Origin: Euborellia annulipes
Lineage: Eukaryota; Arthropoda; Insecta; Dermaptera; Anisolabididae
Direction of reading: 5' to 3'
Assembly: GCA_023213315.1 (NCBI GenBank)
Contig: JAKCPI010004386.1
Location: forward strand, 1 to 64,000
DNA: 64,000 nt
Part shown: positions 20,891-31,016 of the stretch, one piece after another
Numbering within the stretch: position 1 is the first letter of the stretch
How the letters are laid out: the number at the start of each line of letters is the position of its first letter
Notes under the pieces: model-generated
What the model saw: the letters and a program-made list of their open reading frames with translations, nothing else
What the model was told of the DNA's origin: nothing
The model's database searches: none
Position numbers and translations under genes: made by a program

Positions 20891-21930
20891 GTAGCAAGTT
20901 TAATAAGGTTCAAACTTACAAATTGTATGTGAAACATATAACCTTGTATTTTTAATTTAACCAACGCGTTAGATCGATGAAATTGATATTTTCTCTTATC
21001 TTGAAATTAAAATAAATAATTAAATAAAATAAAACAGAGAGAGAAGAGAAGAGGGAAATCATTTGAGTTCATTTACAATTCTATGCGTAACATTTCTAGA
21101 GTTGGCAATTTTCAAACGTTAGATAAACTCACACACTGTGTATGTGTGTGTGTGTGTGAGAGAGAGGGATGGAACATATGTGTGTGTACATTGGCAAACC
21201 GCCCTAACAGCCATCCAGTCATCCCTTCCTTGCTCCTTGCTCCATGTAATTAATGTTAGTACAACTCTTAATTTTATCTCCTCCCTTTTGGCTTTTGACT
21301 ATTATCGCACAGACAGACAGACAGACGAAAGGGCGTGAGTGAGTGAGAGAGAGAGAGAGAGAAGATTCCCTTTTGAATCGATAGATGCTCCTGATTCACA
21401 GATAGAAATAATGATGAGAGCAGAACGCCGCGCTCATGATGACAACCAAGATAAAGTCATCAATAAGAGAGAAAAAGAGAATCTCGTTATTTTTCCAATT
21501 ATCCTCTCATATATATAAAATATTTATATAAAAAATAAAGTTTAATTTCAATATTCCACTAACGGAGGAGGGGACTTCTTCAATATTAATCATCACAACT
21601 AGGGTCGCCAACTTTTTTTTATTTGCAATTAAAGTACAGTGAGGGCCAATATTAAGTCCAACCCATGCGTTTTCTACTTGTGATTATTTCATTGTTTTTA
21701 TAAAAGAAAAGATTCTCAATATGCTTATATAACCGACTAAGAACAAACCACACGCGCAGCCCCTCGCATCTCTTCCGATTCAACATGTCCTCATCGCCAT
21801 ACTGTCTTTGCTCAGCAATAGCCACCCCCTGAACACTACTACATCACACTCTGCCCAATTTATAAACAGAATCGCTTAACCTTAACGAAAAATATACAAC
21901 AAGAACAAGGTCTTTAAAATACACAGGCTG
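20891..21930. other. Single-copy-like stretch with GT/GA/GACA microsatellites
   Basis: (GT)n near 21143, (GACA)n near 21310 and (GA)n near 21345. No gene supported. Confidence 0.4.
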
Positions 21931-21934
21931 GTCA

Positions 21935-22260
21935 GAAAATAGTAAAGAAACAATTTTCCGGTCACAGTTTTTGATTGGTCCACGTCATAAAGCTCCTCCT
22001 TGCTTGTATTTTTCTATTTGGCAGCTTTGTTGACTGCACATAACCTAGTTCATATTCATTTTGTTTTATTTGCAAATTGTATAGTTTCTAACTAAACTAA
22101 TTTAGACCCTGGTATTTACACTACTTTATTAAAAATATCTTGTATATAAATATTTATAAATGGTTTGTTCCGAAAGATATTTTACAAAAGGAGGAGCTCC
22201 ATGACGTCACTCTCTTGGAATGAGAAAAATGTAAACAAACCGAGTTTGACCTCCCTGAAC
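21935..22260. repeat. Possible short element with inverted ends
   Basis: CACGTCATAAAGCTCCTCC near 21982 and GGAGGAGCTCCATGACGTCA near 22190 are inverted with respect to each other. No TSD was defined. Confidence 0.4.
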
Positions 22261-22477
22261 AAGAACTACGATCCCGACCACCTACCTACAGAAATATACT
22301 TACCCACCTGACAGAAAATCTCATCAAACAGTTGTCTCAGTTTTACTCGTCATCAAAAATAATAGTTTAAAGCACCAGTACACCCAACCCCAATCAGATT
22401 TGGTATTAATGTTATTAGGAAATATTTACTTACTAGCCGCGCAGCCCGCTCTTTCGGCCTTCATATATCCGAAAAAA

Positions 22478-22560
22478 TAAGGGTGTAAGGGCGTAAGGTA
22501 AGGGCACACTGAGCGCAAATCGGTGGATCCGTGGTTCAACTCCCGGCGGCACACCCTTAC
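22478..22560 (+). mobile_element. tRNA-like SINE head
   Basis: GGCGTAAGGTAAGGGCACAC followed by a B-box-like GTGGTTCAACTCCCGG. It resembles a tRNA gene, but the acceptor arms do not pair cleanly, so it is likely a SINE relic. Confidence 0.45.
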
Positions 22561-22750
22561 ATCTTTTTTCGTGTACATGAAGTAATATCTAATTATATAA
22601 AATACAAAAATCAATTATTTTTTAGATGCTCTTTAAAATTTCTATTTCCATTTTAGTTTTAAAATTATTTGAAGCACACTTTACTCTTGTACTCCAGTGG
22701 AAAGATAGATAACAATTACTATCACGGTAACTAAATCAGTCTCGACACTA

Positions 22751-22804
22751 AAAAAATCTGGTGTGACAGCACATTGTTGTGTGGTTACTTACACCAGATT
22801 TTTT
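22751..22804. repeat. Solo R-HP hairpin
   Basis: AAAAAATCTGGTGTGA on the left and TACACCAGATTTTTT on the right with a short interior: the hairpin of the R-HP family alone, without the body. Confidence 0.65.
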
Positions 22805-23273
22805 TCGACAAATTTTTTTTTTTAATAATTTGTAAACGTGTGTAGAGTGTAGAATAATTCTCATGTCATCGAGAACCAAAAAAATAATTTGCATAAAATA
22901 TAGATATATTCTTTTTTTTTTTAAACCCTGAATTTACCTTCAATCATTTTTTTATCCCTTTTTTTTTTAAATAACATCATAATCCTATTAAAAAATAAAA
23001 ATAAAGTTGATGAACGTGTGTAATATTTATTGCACTTGTTGCAAACCGTTTAAATCCCTTATCAACATAATTACCTTTTCTTATAATATTATGTATTCTT
23101 AAATAAGGACTCCCTCCCCTCCTTCCCTCCTCCGGGGGCTTTAATCCTTAGATTTATTTATTTTTTCTTTTTTTTTTTTTGTTAAAGAGAAAGTTGGATA
23201 ACACGCATAAATATTAGACTATAGGGTGTTTGTTATATTTAGTATTCACTAAATGGAAGATTTATAATAAATA

Positions 23274-23316
23274 ACGTTTCGGTCGTGAGTTTAACATCAT
23301 CTTTAGTCAGAGAAAT
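23274..23316 (-). ncRNA. Degenerate hammerhead-like motif (minus strand)
   Basis: Minus strand reads CTGACTAAAGATGATG...CGACCGAAACGTT. GAAACGTT and the CTGA start are kept, and stem II is lost. Confidence 0.3.
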
Positions 23317-23429
23317 TAATTAAATTTTTCTGACTTTTTTTTTCTTTATGGTTTACATACAGAATTTTTAAAAATTTAAACAGTAGGCTCAATTTGAAAC
23401 ATTTTATATATAATTTTTTTTTTAACACT

Positions 23430-23782
23430 TAATCAGGTCTATTCTCTAAGCAAAAACGTTAACTTTTAACATCTGTAAACAACATTAATTCATTTTAACA
23501 CTTCCTTGCCTCAAATAGCTATTCTGTAAAGAAAAACTTTAAAGCCATAGCGTTAACATTTAGTAAATAGTGTTAAAAATTAATGCCATGTCTAGGGGGT
23601 GCCTTTAATATTTTAACGTCGTGTTTAAAATAAAAATGACATTCTTAATCTAAAAAGTAAGGTTATGATTTTGATAGATTTGAAATAAAAGTAACATATT
23701 AACTCCGCTGTTAATTTTTACCTTACTTTTTAACACCCATTTGTTGATTTTAAATTTTTTTTAGAGAATAAACCTGACTAAG
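23430..23782 (-). mobile_element. MITE-like repeat M2, copy 1
   Basis: Inverted ends CTTAATCAGGTCTATTCTCT and, in complement, CTTAGTCAGGTTTATTCTCT. The interior carries many GTTAAC/TTTTAAC motifs. A second copy in the opposite orientation lies at 60996-61338. Confidence 0.7.
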
Positions 23783-23887
23783 GATTAAAAACATTAATTT
23801 TTAATTAATTTATAACCTAGTGTTTTTAATTTCTAATAAAATTATATATATAAAAATAAAATCTTTTGAATTTTATTTTATTTATTT

Positions 23888-24309
23888 AAAGTTGTTCGGA
23901 CATTAAGGCATATAGATTAAAAGCTAATTTTTTAATATGTTATTAATCACTATCACATATATATAAAATAAAATTTTGAAGCAGATCTGACGCAGGGTTA
24001 TCGTGTAATTAATTATTAAAAAAATTGAAATTTAACATGTAGTCTATGGGGAATGTCAACGAAACGCTCAAATATCGAATTATATAGCCACCTCTGCAAT
24101 AGATACAAAAACAAAAAACTTACATTTTATCAATTCACTTCCGAGGAATACGTTAAAAATAAAATCAAAAGTTTCTGCCGAAGGCTTTTAAAGATATTTT
24201 AAAAAGAAAGTCAAAAAAATTCCCGAAAATGACAGTCGCCAATATTTAAAAAAAAGTAAGTCACGTGACTCAAACCAGTTTGGCAACGTCGCATAAAATA
24301 AAACACTCT
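23888..24309 (+). repeat. R400 repeat, copy 1
   Basis: About 420 bp starting GTTGTTCGGACATTAAGGC and ending near GGCAACGTCGCATAAAATA. It is repeated at 27919-28325 with roughly 10 percent differences by eye. The first ~60 bp also occur at 55918 and 56747. Confidence 0.8.
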
Positions 24310-25000
24310 AACTTTTGATTGTTATTACTTCTGCTTATATCTATGGGTTTTATTTATTTATTTAATGAAAAAAAAAAAGATCTAACGAAAGCATTTTGAT
24401 ATAAGAAATCAAAAATTATAAAAATAAGATTTAAAGATCCAGGATTTAGATATAGATCCAATTTTTGAAAATGGCGAACGATCTTTCCATTTGGATGGGG
24501 ATTTTGCTCTTCTTATACTAATTTTATCAATTAAATAGACTAGTTCAATTGTAATTTGAACTCTATATATATCTATTCTATGAAAGTTCTTGGAGTGTTT
24601 ATAAAGGAATTTCAAAGGTGTGTATAATATGTTAGTGTTGGTGTCAGAAGACAGAGAAAGAGAGAGAGACAAGACACGATTAATGGCTATGAGGGAACAT
24701 TTAATGATCAGGATGAGCATTTAGGCTCAAAAAAAAAAAAAAAAAAAACGATCTCTCTCAATTTGAAATGTGATAAATTATCTTCTCTCTCTCTCTCTCT
24801 TATTCCTTTCTTCTTCTCTCTCTCTTGTAATTTAATTATTATATTCTAATAACCCTAAACAAAGATGGCTCATTACAAAATGGATAAATACACTGATGGA
24901 TGAATATTAAGGCTCTCCCACCCCCCCCCCCTCCCTTCCTCCCCACTCATCAATAATGTATTAAAAATCTGGTGTAACTTGCCGCACAGCACACTTACCT
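24310..25000. other. Low-complexity and unrecognised DNA
   Basis: (GA)n near 24655, A run at 24730-24748, (CT)n near 24783-24830, C runs near 24920, and a half R-HP hairpin (AAATCTGGTGTAACTTGCCG) at 24965. No gene. Confidence 0.4.
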
Positions 25001-25529
25001 TCCATTATGCTAGGTTGGATGTCCTAGTTTGAGGAGGAACTCCCTCAGCACCGACTCCTTTCGAAGAATGCATCACTGAGAGGGAACCTTCTTTACGTCC
25101 CTTCCACAGGACGGGATGTCACAGCTAGGGACAAGAAAAAGTATCGATACTAGTACTCTTTTTACTCGATACTTTTTTTTGATACTTTACTCATAAGAGT
25201 ACTTGATTGCCGGTATCGAATGAAAAGTACTCATTCAAATATAATTTGTTTTTTAGGTCCTTTTGGCATCCTAGGCCATATAGATTTTAAACAATACACA
25301 AATTTAGACTATACTAGCCGCTCAACCCGCCTGCGCAATTTTTCAGTCAACTCATTTTCTATAATACTCATTTAATTACCAAATGGTTTAAATAATAATG
25401 CCTGGAGCGCATTATATATTAATTTAATAACAAGTATTTCTTTTTTTGGAGTTCAGGCTTTCATAGTTGTTATCATTAATAAAAGAATTTGATTTTCAGT
25501 TTAACTGTGGATTATTTGTAAAAATTACA

Positions 25530-25569
25530 ACGTTTCGGCCAGTCATTCGGTGACCTTTTTCAGGTACAA
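25530..25569 (-). ncRNA. Hammerhead-like motif (minus strand)
   Basis: Minus strand: GTAC-CTGAAAA, GGTCA...TGGCC-type stem, GAAACGTT. The core base corresponding to G of CTGANGA is A, which should impair activity. Confidence 0.5.
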
Positions 25570-25592
25570 TTCAGTTAAGATTACAAAAGTTG

Positions 25593-25821
25593 AGGAAGAG
25601 ACCTCCGAGCAGCAAGTAAATGATAACATTTTGTACATATCAAAGTTAAAAAGGAAATTGTGTTTAATTGCAATGAATAATAAGATACCTAAGATCGTGT
25701 ATAATTAACAATATTTGCCCTGATGAAGGTCGTGATTGGCGACCGAAACGTCGGCAAATAAAAATTAAATAAAAGATTTTTTTATTTAATCTCCTGGCTG
25801 CAAAGTCCCTGCGAATCCTGA
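25593..25821 (+). mobile_element. Nested Penelope-like insertion with 13-bp TSD
   Basis: ATTACAAAAGTTG occurs at 25580-25592 and 25822-25834. The 229-bp insert carries the best hammerhead motif (25712-25760), then AATTAAATAAAAG and a CTCCTGGCTGCAAAG end. That end is shared with 44396-44748. Confidence 0.8.
25712..25760 (+). ncRNA. Minimal hammerhead ribozyme motif (best copy)
   Basis: Stem I is TATTTGCC (25712-25719) pairing with GGCAAATA (25753-25760), 8 bp. The core is CTGATGA (25720-25726), then one extra A. Stem II is GGTCG/CGACC around TGATTGG, then GAAA (25745-25748), then C and GTC as the cleavage triplet. Stem III is only the self-complementary ACGT, so a monomer cannot close it and two molecules would have to pair. 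This is the minimal, dimer-acting form described for Penelope-like elements of animals. Confidence 0.8.
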
Positions 25822-26341
25822 ATTACAAAAGTTGTTATTTAGTTGAGAAAACACTCAAATTCAAAATTCAAATGAGATTGTCACAGATGTAACAACTTTT
25901 GTAATCTTGACTGAATTGTACCTGAAAATAATTGGCCGAAACGATGTAATTTTTATAAATAAACCACGCTTAAACCGAAAATCAATTTCTTTTATTAACA
26001 AGTATTTCGTTTAAAGTATAAAAGGGCTAAGATGCCGAAAAAATTTTCAAAAAATACTCAAATTTAAGAAATACTCGATACTTTCCTTTCGATACTTTCT
26101 GGTATCGATACTTTTCTTTCGATACGATACCAAGTACAAGTATCGATATTTTTTCGATACCACATCCCTAGTCACAGCAACTCCCTCTCCTCGTAGAGTT
26201 GCATGGGGGCTATTTGCGGCGAGATCCAATATTTCAATCCAGTGCCTGCTTGAGGATTTGTTTGCATTAAATAAATATTTTTATTTAATGAAAAATCCCG
26301 CACTCTAAGGGTTTGAACAGGGATCTTCTTTGTAGAAGCCA

Positions 26342-26569
26342 ATTGTGAGATTTACCAGTAATTTCAATTTTTTTTTTCTAACGCATTTACCTCCTAAAAT
26401 ACGAATTTTTATGGTTGTTTTTTAATAAATAATTTTATTTGAGATGTTTTTTATTATTATTATTTATTTAATTAAATGGCCTCGGACAATTCTCCATTTG
26501 GCCAGCTCTCACTTAAGAATTTAAACATTAAAAACAAGATTACTTATAAATAGAAGAATTTAAAAGATA
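26342..26569. other. AT-rich spacer with (ATT)n
   Basis: ATTATTATTATT near 26453 could be the tail of the LINE remnant to its right. Otherwise unrecognised. Confidence 0.4.
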
Positions 26570-27370
26570 AACTCTCACAAAAACAACCGTGATGATATCA
26601 GAAATTTTAGAAGTGACTTACACTCCTCCGCTCCACGACGATAACCATTGAAAGAGGATAACAGAATTCTCATACTCGTAGGACAAGGAACTTTGAGACC
26701 GATTTCTCCGTAGAGAACATCAGCCTGATGTTTGTTTTTCGACACCCAAGAAAAACATGCTCCACGTCCCAATGGATTGATTATCACAATCACAAAAGGG
26801 CGTGGGTCTCATCTTGAAACGATGCAACATCCTTGGGGTCGCTATATGTCCCAATCTAAGACGAACAACGAGAACCAGCAGCCTCCTATACAATGGCGAG
26901 TCATGGAACCAAGGACGCCGCCAACCTTTGGACATATGGAGAAAAATAAGAACCTTTTGTTAAGGAAGACACTTCCCACGACCCCTGCCACTCCGAAATA
27001 CTGTGTCTCCTAACCAGAGACACAGCATCCGAGACAGAGAGACGCGAATGGAAGAGAATTCCACTCTTAATCGCATCTTTTGCCAGAGAATCCGCGAAAT
27101 CGTTACCCCTGATTCCCCTGTGAGAGGGACACCAAAGGAACACGATGTTTTTACGGAGCTTAACAATCTTATCTCTTATGTAGAAGATCAAGTGATCATC
27201 ACAGTTGTTTTTGTGAAAGTTTTTGATCGAAAGAAGCACACTCTGCGAATCAGAAATTATCAGAAAATCATTAAAATCACTTAAACTTTCGATATAAGTC
27301 AGAGCTTGTAAAATTGCTACAGCCTCTGCACTAAAAATAGAAAAGTCCTTCGCCACTCTAAATTTTTTTA
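26570..27370 (-). pseudogene. LINE ORF2 RNase H domain and C-terminal tail, decayed
   Basis: The minus-strand frame 27356-26901 reads like a retrotransposon RNase H: FSAEAVAILQAL near its start (Glu in SAEA), ISDSQSVL with the catalytic Asp, and WCPSHRGIRGNDFADSLAKDA with His and the final Asp. The following frame has LRLGH and a CDCDN zinc-knuckle-like segment, then, in a third frame, NKHQADVLYGEI. The frameshifts show that it is inactive. An RNase H after the reverse transcriptase points to I-group LINEs, but the reverse transcriptase itself is absent (5' truncation at about 27370). Confidence 0.8.
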
Positions 27371-27466
27371 AATAAGTTCACATTCGAGTGATATTGAGAT
27401 GTTTTAGTTTTTAGCAAACTCAAAAATTCTAATTATTATAAAATTATATAAAATTAAAATATTAAA

Positions 27467-27778
27467 TAAATGACATACTAGGTGATAGATTTCAAGTTTT
27501 TATTGGTGAAATAATTCATTTTTTAAGTACGTATTTCGACATGGCTGTCATCTTCAGAAATGGAATGACAACAAAAGATTTCGCTTCTGCAGATGACAGT
27601 ATTATTGAAATTGAATCTGTATAAAGTGTATTATTTCATTGTCAACCTAAAATAATACCTCTAATAATAAATTTGAAAAACAATTTATTTATTCGAGAAG
27701 TAGTAAAGTTAAAATCACATTTTCCACTTATATCTCAACAATAAAAATTTGAAACATATCACCTAGTGTATCATTTAA
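27467..27778. mobile_element. Foldback element with TACTAGGTGATA ends and hammerhead-like motif
   Basis: The left end ACTAGGTGATAGATTTCAAG and the right end (complement ACTAGGTGATATGTTTCAAA) are inverted. A motif on the minus strand at 27529-27562 reads CTGAAGA, GACA...TGTC, GAAATACGTA. Partial relatives lie at 41224-41383 and 51066-51085. Confidence 0.65.
27529..27562 (-). ncRNA. Hammerhead-like motif, second type (minus strand)
   Basis: CTGAAGA matches CTGANGA, a GACA/TGTC stem follows one extra T, and GAAA is intact. The cleavage triplet is not clear because TACGTA replaces CGTC. Confidence 0.45.
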
Positions 27779-27918
27779 ATTATTATTTAACACAATGTTT
27801 CAATTAGAACCTATCTTCTACAGTTTAAAAAAAATGGATTAAAACAAATTGACTTTATTTTTAATTTTTTCCTTTATAATGGGTTAACTCAGAAACTAGT
27901 CGACGGAAAACTCATTTA

Positions 27919-28325
27919 AGATTGTTCGGACATTAAAGCACTTTATTAGATTAAAAGCTATTTTTTTAATATGTTATTAATCACTATCACATACGTTTAA
28001 AATAAAATTTTGAAGCAGATCTAACGCAGAGTTATCGTGTGATTAATTTTTAAAAAATTGAAATTTAACATGTAGTCTATGGGGAATATCGACGAAACGC
28101 ACACATATCGAATTATATAGCCATCTCTGGAATAGATACAAAAACAAAAACTTACATTTTTATCAATTCACTTCCGAGGAATACGTTAAACATAAAATCA
28201 AAAGTTTCTGCCGAAATCTTTTAAAGATATTTTAACAAGAAAGTCAAAAAAATTCTCCAAAGTGACAGTCACAAATATTTGAAAATGAGACTCAGACCAG
28301 TCTGGCAACGTCGCATAAAATAATA
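27919..28325 (+). repeat. R400 repeat, copy 2
   Basis: Aligns along its full length with 23888-24309, including CCGAGGAATACGTTAAA and CAACGTCGCATAAAATAA, with scattered substitutions and small deletions. Confidence 0.8.
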
Positions 28326-29361
28326 CTCTTTTCTCGCTGTCAGTTACATTTTTTTTCCATTTTACGATATTTTTTCTCGCAAATCGTCCATTGTGTTTAA
28401 ACTGATTTGCATTAAACATTGTAATATATTAAATAAAATAAAATTGAAGGCTTTTAAGATTTAAAATAGATAGTTGATGAATGCAATGTTGCCAATATTA
28501 CGTGAAAAACTGCTCAAGTCAAAAGTCGTTCATTTATTATTTTTGGTAATTAAATTATTAACTTAATACAATTATAAACGAATTAAGCTTTTAGGGCTTA
28601 CTTTAAAAAAGAGAGTGGGGTTGCGCAGCTAGTTTTTTTTTTTTTTTGTTTGCTTCAAAGATGCCGGCAAACTGCCAAAATACATCTTTCACTTTATTAT
28701 TTACTAGTTAAAAAATATTATTATAATAAATGGACAAAAAAAAGACTGTCAAAAAAAAAAAGGTTGTTAGAAATTAAAATAAGCTATAATCAAGTCTTCT
28801 TAAATAGGAACTATATCTTGGTGTAACGCCCAGTTAAGAGTGTTAGTAGTATATCTCGTAATATAATAAGGAATAGGAGTGAGAGCGAGATGGTTGTTGT
28901 GTAGGTGTGAATGAAGATTTCAAAGATGGTACATACACTCCTTGTTAACAAGTTAGGGGGGGGGGGGGGGCTTGGGCCTTCATTTGTCATTTTGCCACGT
29001 TCGAAGCTGTTAAAGCCCTTTTGTCGGTGCGGTGCGCGCTTTCCGAAGCTGTGAAGCAACATTCCAACAAATCTCTCTCTTCTCTCTCTCACTCTTTTAA
29101 AATATATATATATCTTCTTTTTTCTTACTGTTAAAGTCACCTTCAAATATTTTTTTAAATTTCTTTCTTTTTAATATTGAATAATATAACATTATTAAAT
29201 TAGATATACGAGATTTATTAAATAATAACAGTTAAGCCAAGTGACTCGGGCCCACCTCCGGCGGATCCTCGTCTTTCTTTAATCATATTGTTAAAATAAT
29301 ATTTTGTGTACGGAATTTTATAATTACCTATCTATATGTATAATTTTTCGTGCTCTAGTAT
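28326..29361. other. Unrecognised, AT-rich with G run
   Basis: A run of about 16 G near 28955, CT tracts near 29070, and a complement of the GGTGGGCCCGAGC repeat motif near 29248. A GTTGCGCAGCTAGT motif near 28620 resembles GC-richer tags at 22435, 25315 and 59745. No gene. Confidence 0.4.
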
Positions 29362-29364
29362 TCA

Positions 29365-29804
29365 CAAGGAGAGTGCATAGCCTTCATGTCACCGATTTGA
29401 AATTTTTTACGTGTAGTACTTAATGAAAAACAAATTCTGTTAAAGCGAGAGAACGCACTAATCAACCGTTCGTCTAAAAAAAGAAGAAAAAAAAAGTTAA
29501 AGATTTTGCCTGCATGCCTTTCCCGAGTTCAAATCTCCCCCTGTGAAACTAATTTTTTTTGTAAATAAGAAATTATATATAATATCGCGTATGTGAGCCG
29601 CTACCGATCTACTCATCGCGGCTTTTTGAATCGTTCTTGTTAGTAACAGCTTAAGGTATGCTGGCAAAATCTTTAACATTTTTTTTTAGACGAATGGTTG
29701 AGAAGCGCGTTCTCTCGCTTTAACAGAATTTGTTTTTCATTAAGTACTACACATAAAAAATTTTTCGCTCAAATCGGTGTTATGAAGGCTATGCACTCCC
29801 TTTG
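29365..29804. mobile_element. Foldback MITE, second copy, TCA target duplication
   Basis: Ends CAAGGAGAGTGCATAGCC and complement of CAAAGGGAGTGCATAGCC, flanked by TCA (29362-29364, 29805-29807). The interior has a B-box-like CCCGAGTTCAAATC near 29521 and the complement of the tRNA-like head (GCCGCTACCGATCTACTC) near 29598, so head and B box are now inverted relative to each other. Confidence 0.75.
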
Positions 29805-30062
29805 TCAGAGAAAAATAAATATCTAAACATATATATATATGTTAAACCGCCATTTTATTTTATTGAATTAAATTAAATAAAGTTCATCTTGATGACAATC
29901 TTCAGAATCTCTTTTCAACATATATTTTTATTCAATTTGATGTTTTAAGGCTGTGAAAATTTAATTAGTATCCGAATGAACTTTACATCTAAGAGATTTG
30001 ATAAAAAAATATTTTATTCCATTTTATTATTTTATTTTATTTTATTTTTTTATTTTTTTTTT

Positions 30063-30111
30063 TATTCGCCGACGTTTCGGTCGCAAATCACGACCTTCAT
30101 CAGGGCAAATA
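30063..30111 (-). ncRNA. Minimal hammerhead ribozyme motif (minus strand)
   Basis: Minus strand: TATTTGCC-CTGATGA-A, GGTCG/CGACC stem, GAAA-C-GTC, then GGCGAATA. Stem I is kept by a G-T pair where 25712-25760 has A-T, so pairing is conserved despite the change. Neighbouring DNA to the left is T-rich. Confidence 0.75.
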
Positions 30112-30120
30112 TTGTAAACT

Positions 30121-30488
30121 ATACACCAGCGTTTTCCAAACTGTGAGGCCCGGACTAGTCTTAGGGGAGGCGCGAATACTAGCCAGTGCTTTTTAAACTA
30201 TTTGAAGTCGCGGCCTCCTTGAAACCCAAGTCAATATCTCACTGCCCCTCTATTTTTTTTTTAAATTCAGATTGGTTGAAAAACTAATTATAATTTTGAA
30301 TTTCGATAATGCATACAATTACTAGTCAATGTATGCCTTTACTAATGTGATCAGTATCGTGAAAAAAATTAACCAAGTAATTCAAGTATTTAAACTTATT
30401 TAACAATAATAATTTATTTGTTACATTTGCGACTCTTCGGGGCCCCGTGCAGACAATCCATGACCCCTAGGGGGCCGGGGCCCTGTTC
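30121..30488. mobile_element. hAT-like fragments (AAACTRTGAGGCCCGG type)
   Basis: CCAAACTGTGAGGCCCGG (about 30131) and CCAGTGCTTTTTAAACTATT (about 30183) resemble the ends of animal hAT elements of the CAGTGGTTCTCAAACT type, and GGGGCCCCGTGCAGACAATCC near 30440 resembles their distal part. Boundaries and TSD are not resolved. Confidence 0.45.
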
Positions 30489-31010
30489 TAAATATTTAAA
30501 CAAATCCTCAAGCATCATTTGAAATAAATAGGGGTGGTGTCTAAATGGCCTTAGTTGTCGAAAAAGACCTTAAAAAGAAAAAAAAATTCTCAAGCAGGCA
30601 CTGGATTCGATTATTGGATCCCACCACAATAGCCCCCTGGAAACTCTACGAGGAGAGGGAGTTGCTGTGACATCCCGTCGAAGGGACGTAAAGAAGGTTC
30701 CCTCTCAGTGATGCATTCTTCGAAAGGAGTCGGTGCTGAGGGAGTCCCTTCTTAAACCAGGAGATCCTCCATAGCATAGAAGAGGTTGGATAAAAGGAAC
30801 CGGTTGGAACCAGGAATAAGAATTAGTTCACTAGCTAAAGACGAAAGAAAAAGGAGGAGTTAGAGATAGGAAATAATGTAACTTCACAGGGTGCCGGTAG
30901 ATTGATTGCTACGGCCAGAGGCTAGTTGGGTTTAAGGTGTGTGTCTACGAGCACGTAAAATGGGCAAATAAACGTGGATCCCGATAGGAATTTCAAATAA
31001 TAATATAATT
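30489..31010 (+). mobile_element. SINE-L copy, head missing, with a small SINE inserted
   Basis: Starts at AAATATTTAAACAAATCC, is interrupted by 30515-30588, and then runs from GGCACTGGATTCGA through CACAGGGTGCCGGTAG to the AATAATATAAT tail. The 5' tRNA-like head is absent. Confidence 0.8.
30515..30588 (+). mobile_element. 5'-truncated SINE insert with TSD
   Basis: The 74-bp insert comprises the shared SINE core (TAAATGGCCTTAGTTGTCG, AAAAAGACC) and an A-rich tail. CTCAAGCA flanks both sides (30507-30514, 30589-30596). The undisturbed SINE-L sequence elsewhere has this octamer once. Confidence 0.85.
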
Positions 31011-31016
31011 TTCCGA

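Larger units (their letters stand above)
25441..25996 (-). mobile_element. Foldback Penelope-like insertion with 12-bp TSD
   Basis: AACAAGTATTTC flanks it at 25429-25440 and 25997-26008. Arms of ~110 bp (left from 25478, AATAAAAGAATTTGATTTTC; right ends at 25996) carry hammerhead-like motifs (25530-25569 minus; a stem-deleted one at 25925-25953 plus). Only the left side has an extra 37 nt (25441-25477). A second ribozyme-bearing insertion lies inside it at 25593-25821. Confidence 0.75.
25377..26045 (+). mobile_element. SINE-T copy, truncated and interrupted
   Basis: ACCAAATGGTTTAAATAATA and ATGCCTGGAGCGC correspond to the SINE-T body. After the insertion 25441-25996 it resumes with AAAGTATAAAAGGGC and the core TAAGATGCCGAAAAA to about 26045. 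It has no tRNA-like head. Confidence 0.65.
25126..26170. mobile_element. hAT-type element with 8-bp TSD GTCACAGC, carrying nested insertions
   Basis: The left end TAGGGACAAGAAAAAGTATC and the right end (complement TAGGGATGTGGTATCGAAAA) are flanked by GTCACAGC (25118-25125 and 26171-26178). Both ends contain GTATCGATACTTTT-type sub-repeats. Because SINE-L copies elsewhere read straight through GATGTCACAGCAACTCC, the target is confirmed. No transposase. Its interior is largely a SINE-T copy and a Penelope-like insertion. Confidence 0.85.
25002..26341 (-). mobile_element. SINE-L copy split by a nest of insertions
   Basis: The SINE-L body occupies 25002-25125 and resumes at 26171-26341 after the hAT insertion 25126-26170. 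The head (B box near 26317) is on the right, so the copy is on the minus strand. The 3' part is missing on the left. Confidence 0.8.

Noticed and set aside
22478..22560. Possible tRNA gene
   Set aside because: The B box is fair but the arms do not fold as a cloverleaf.
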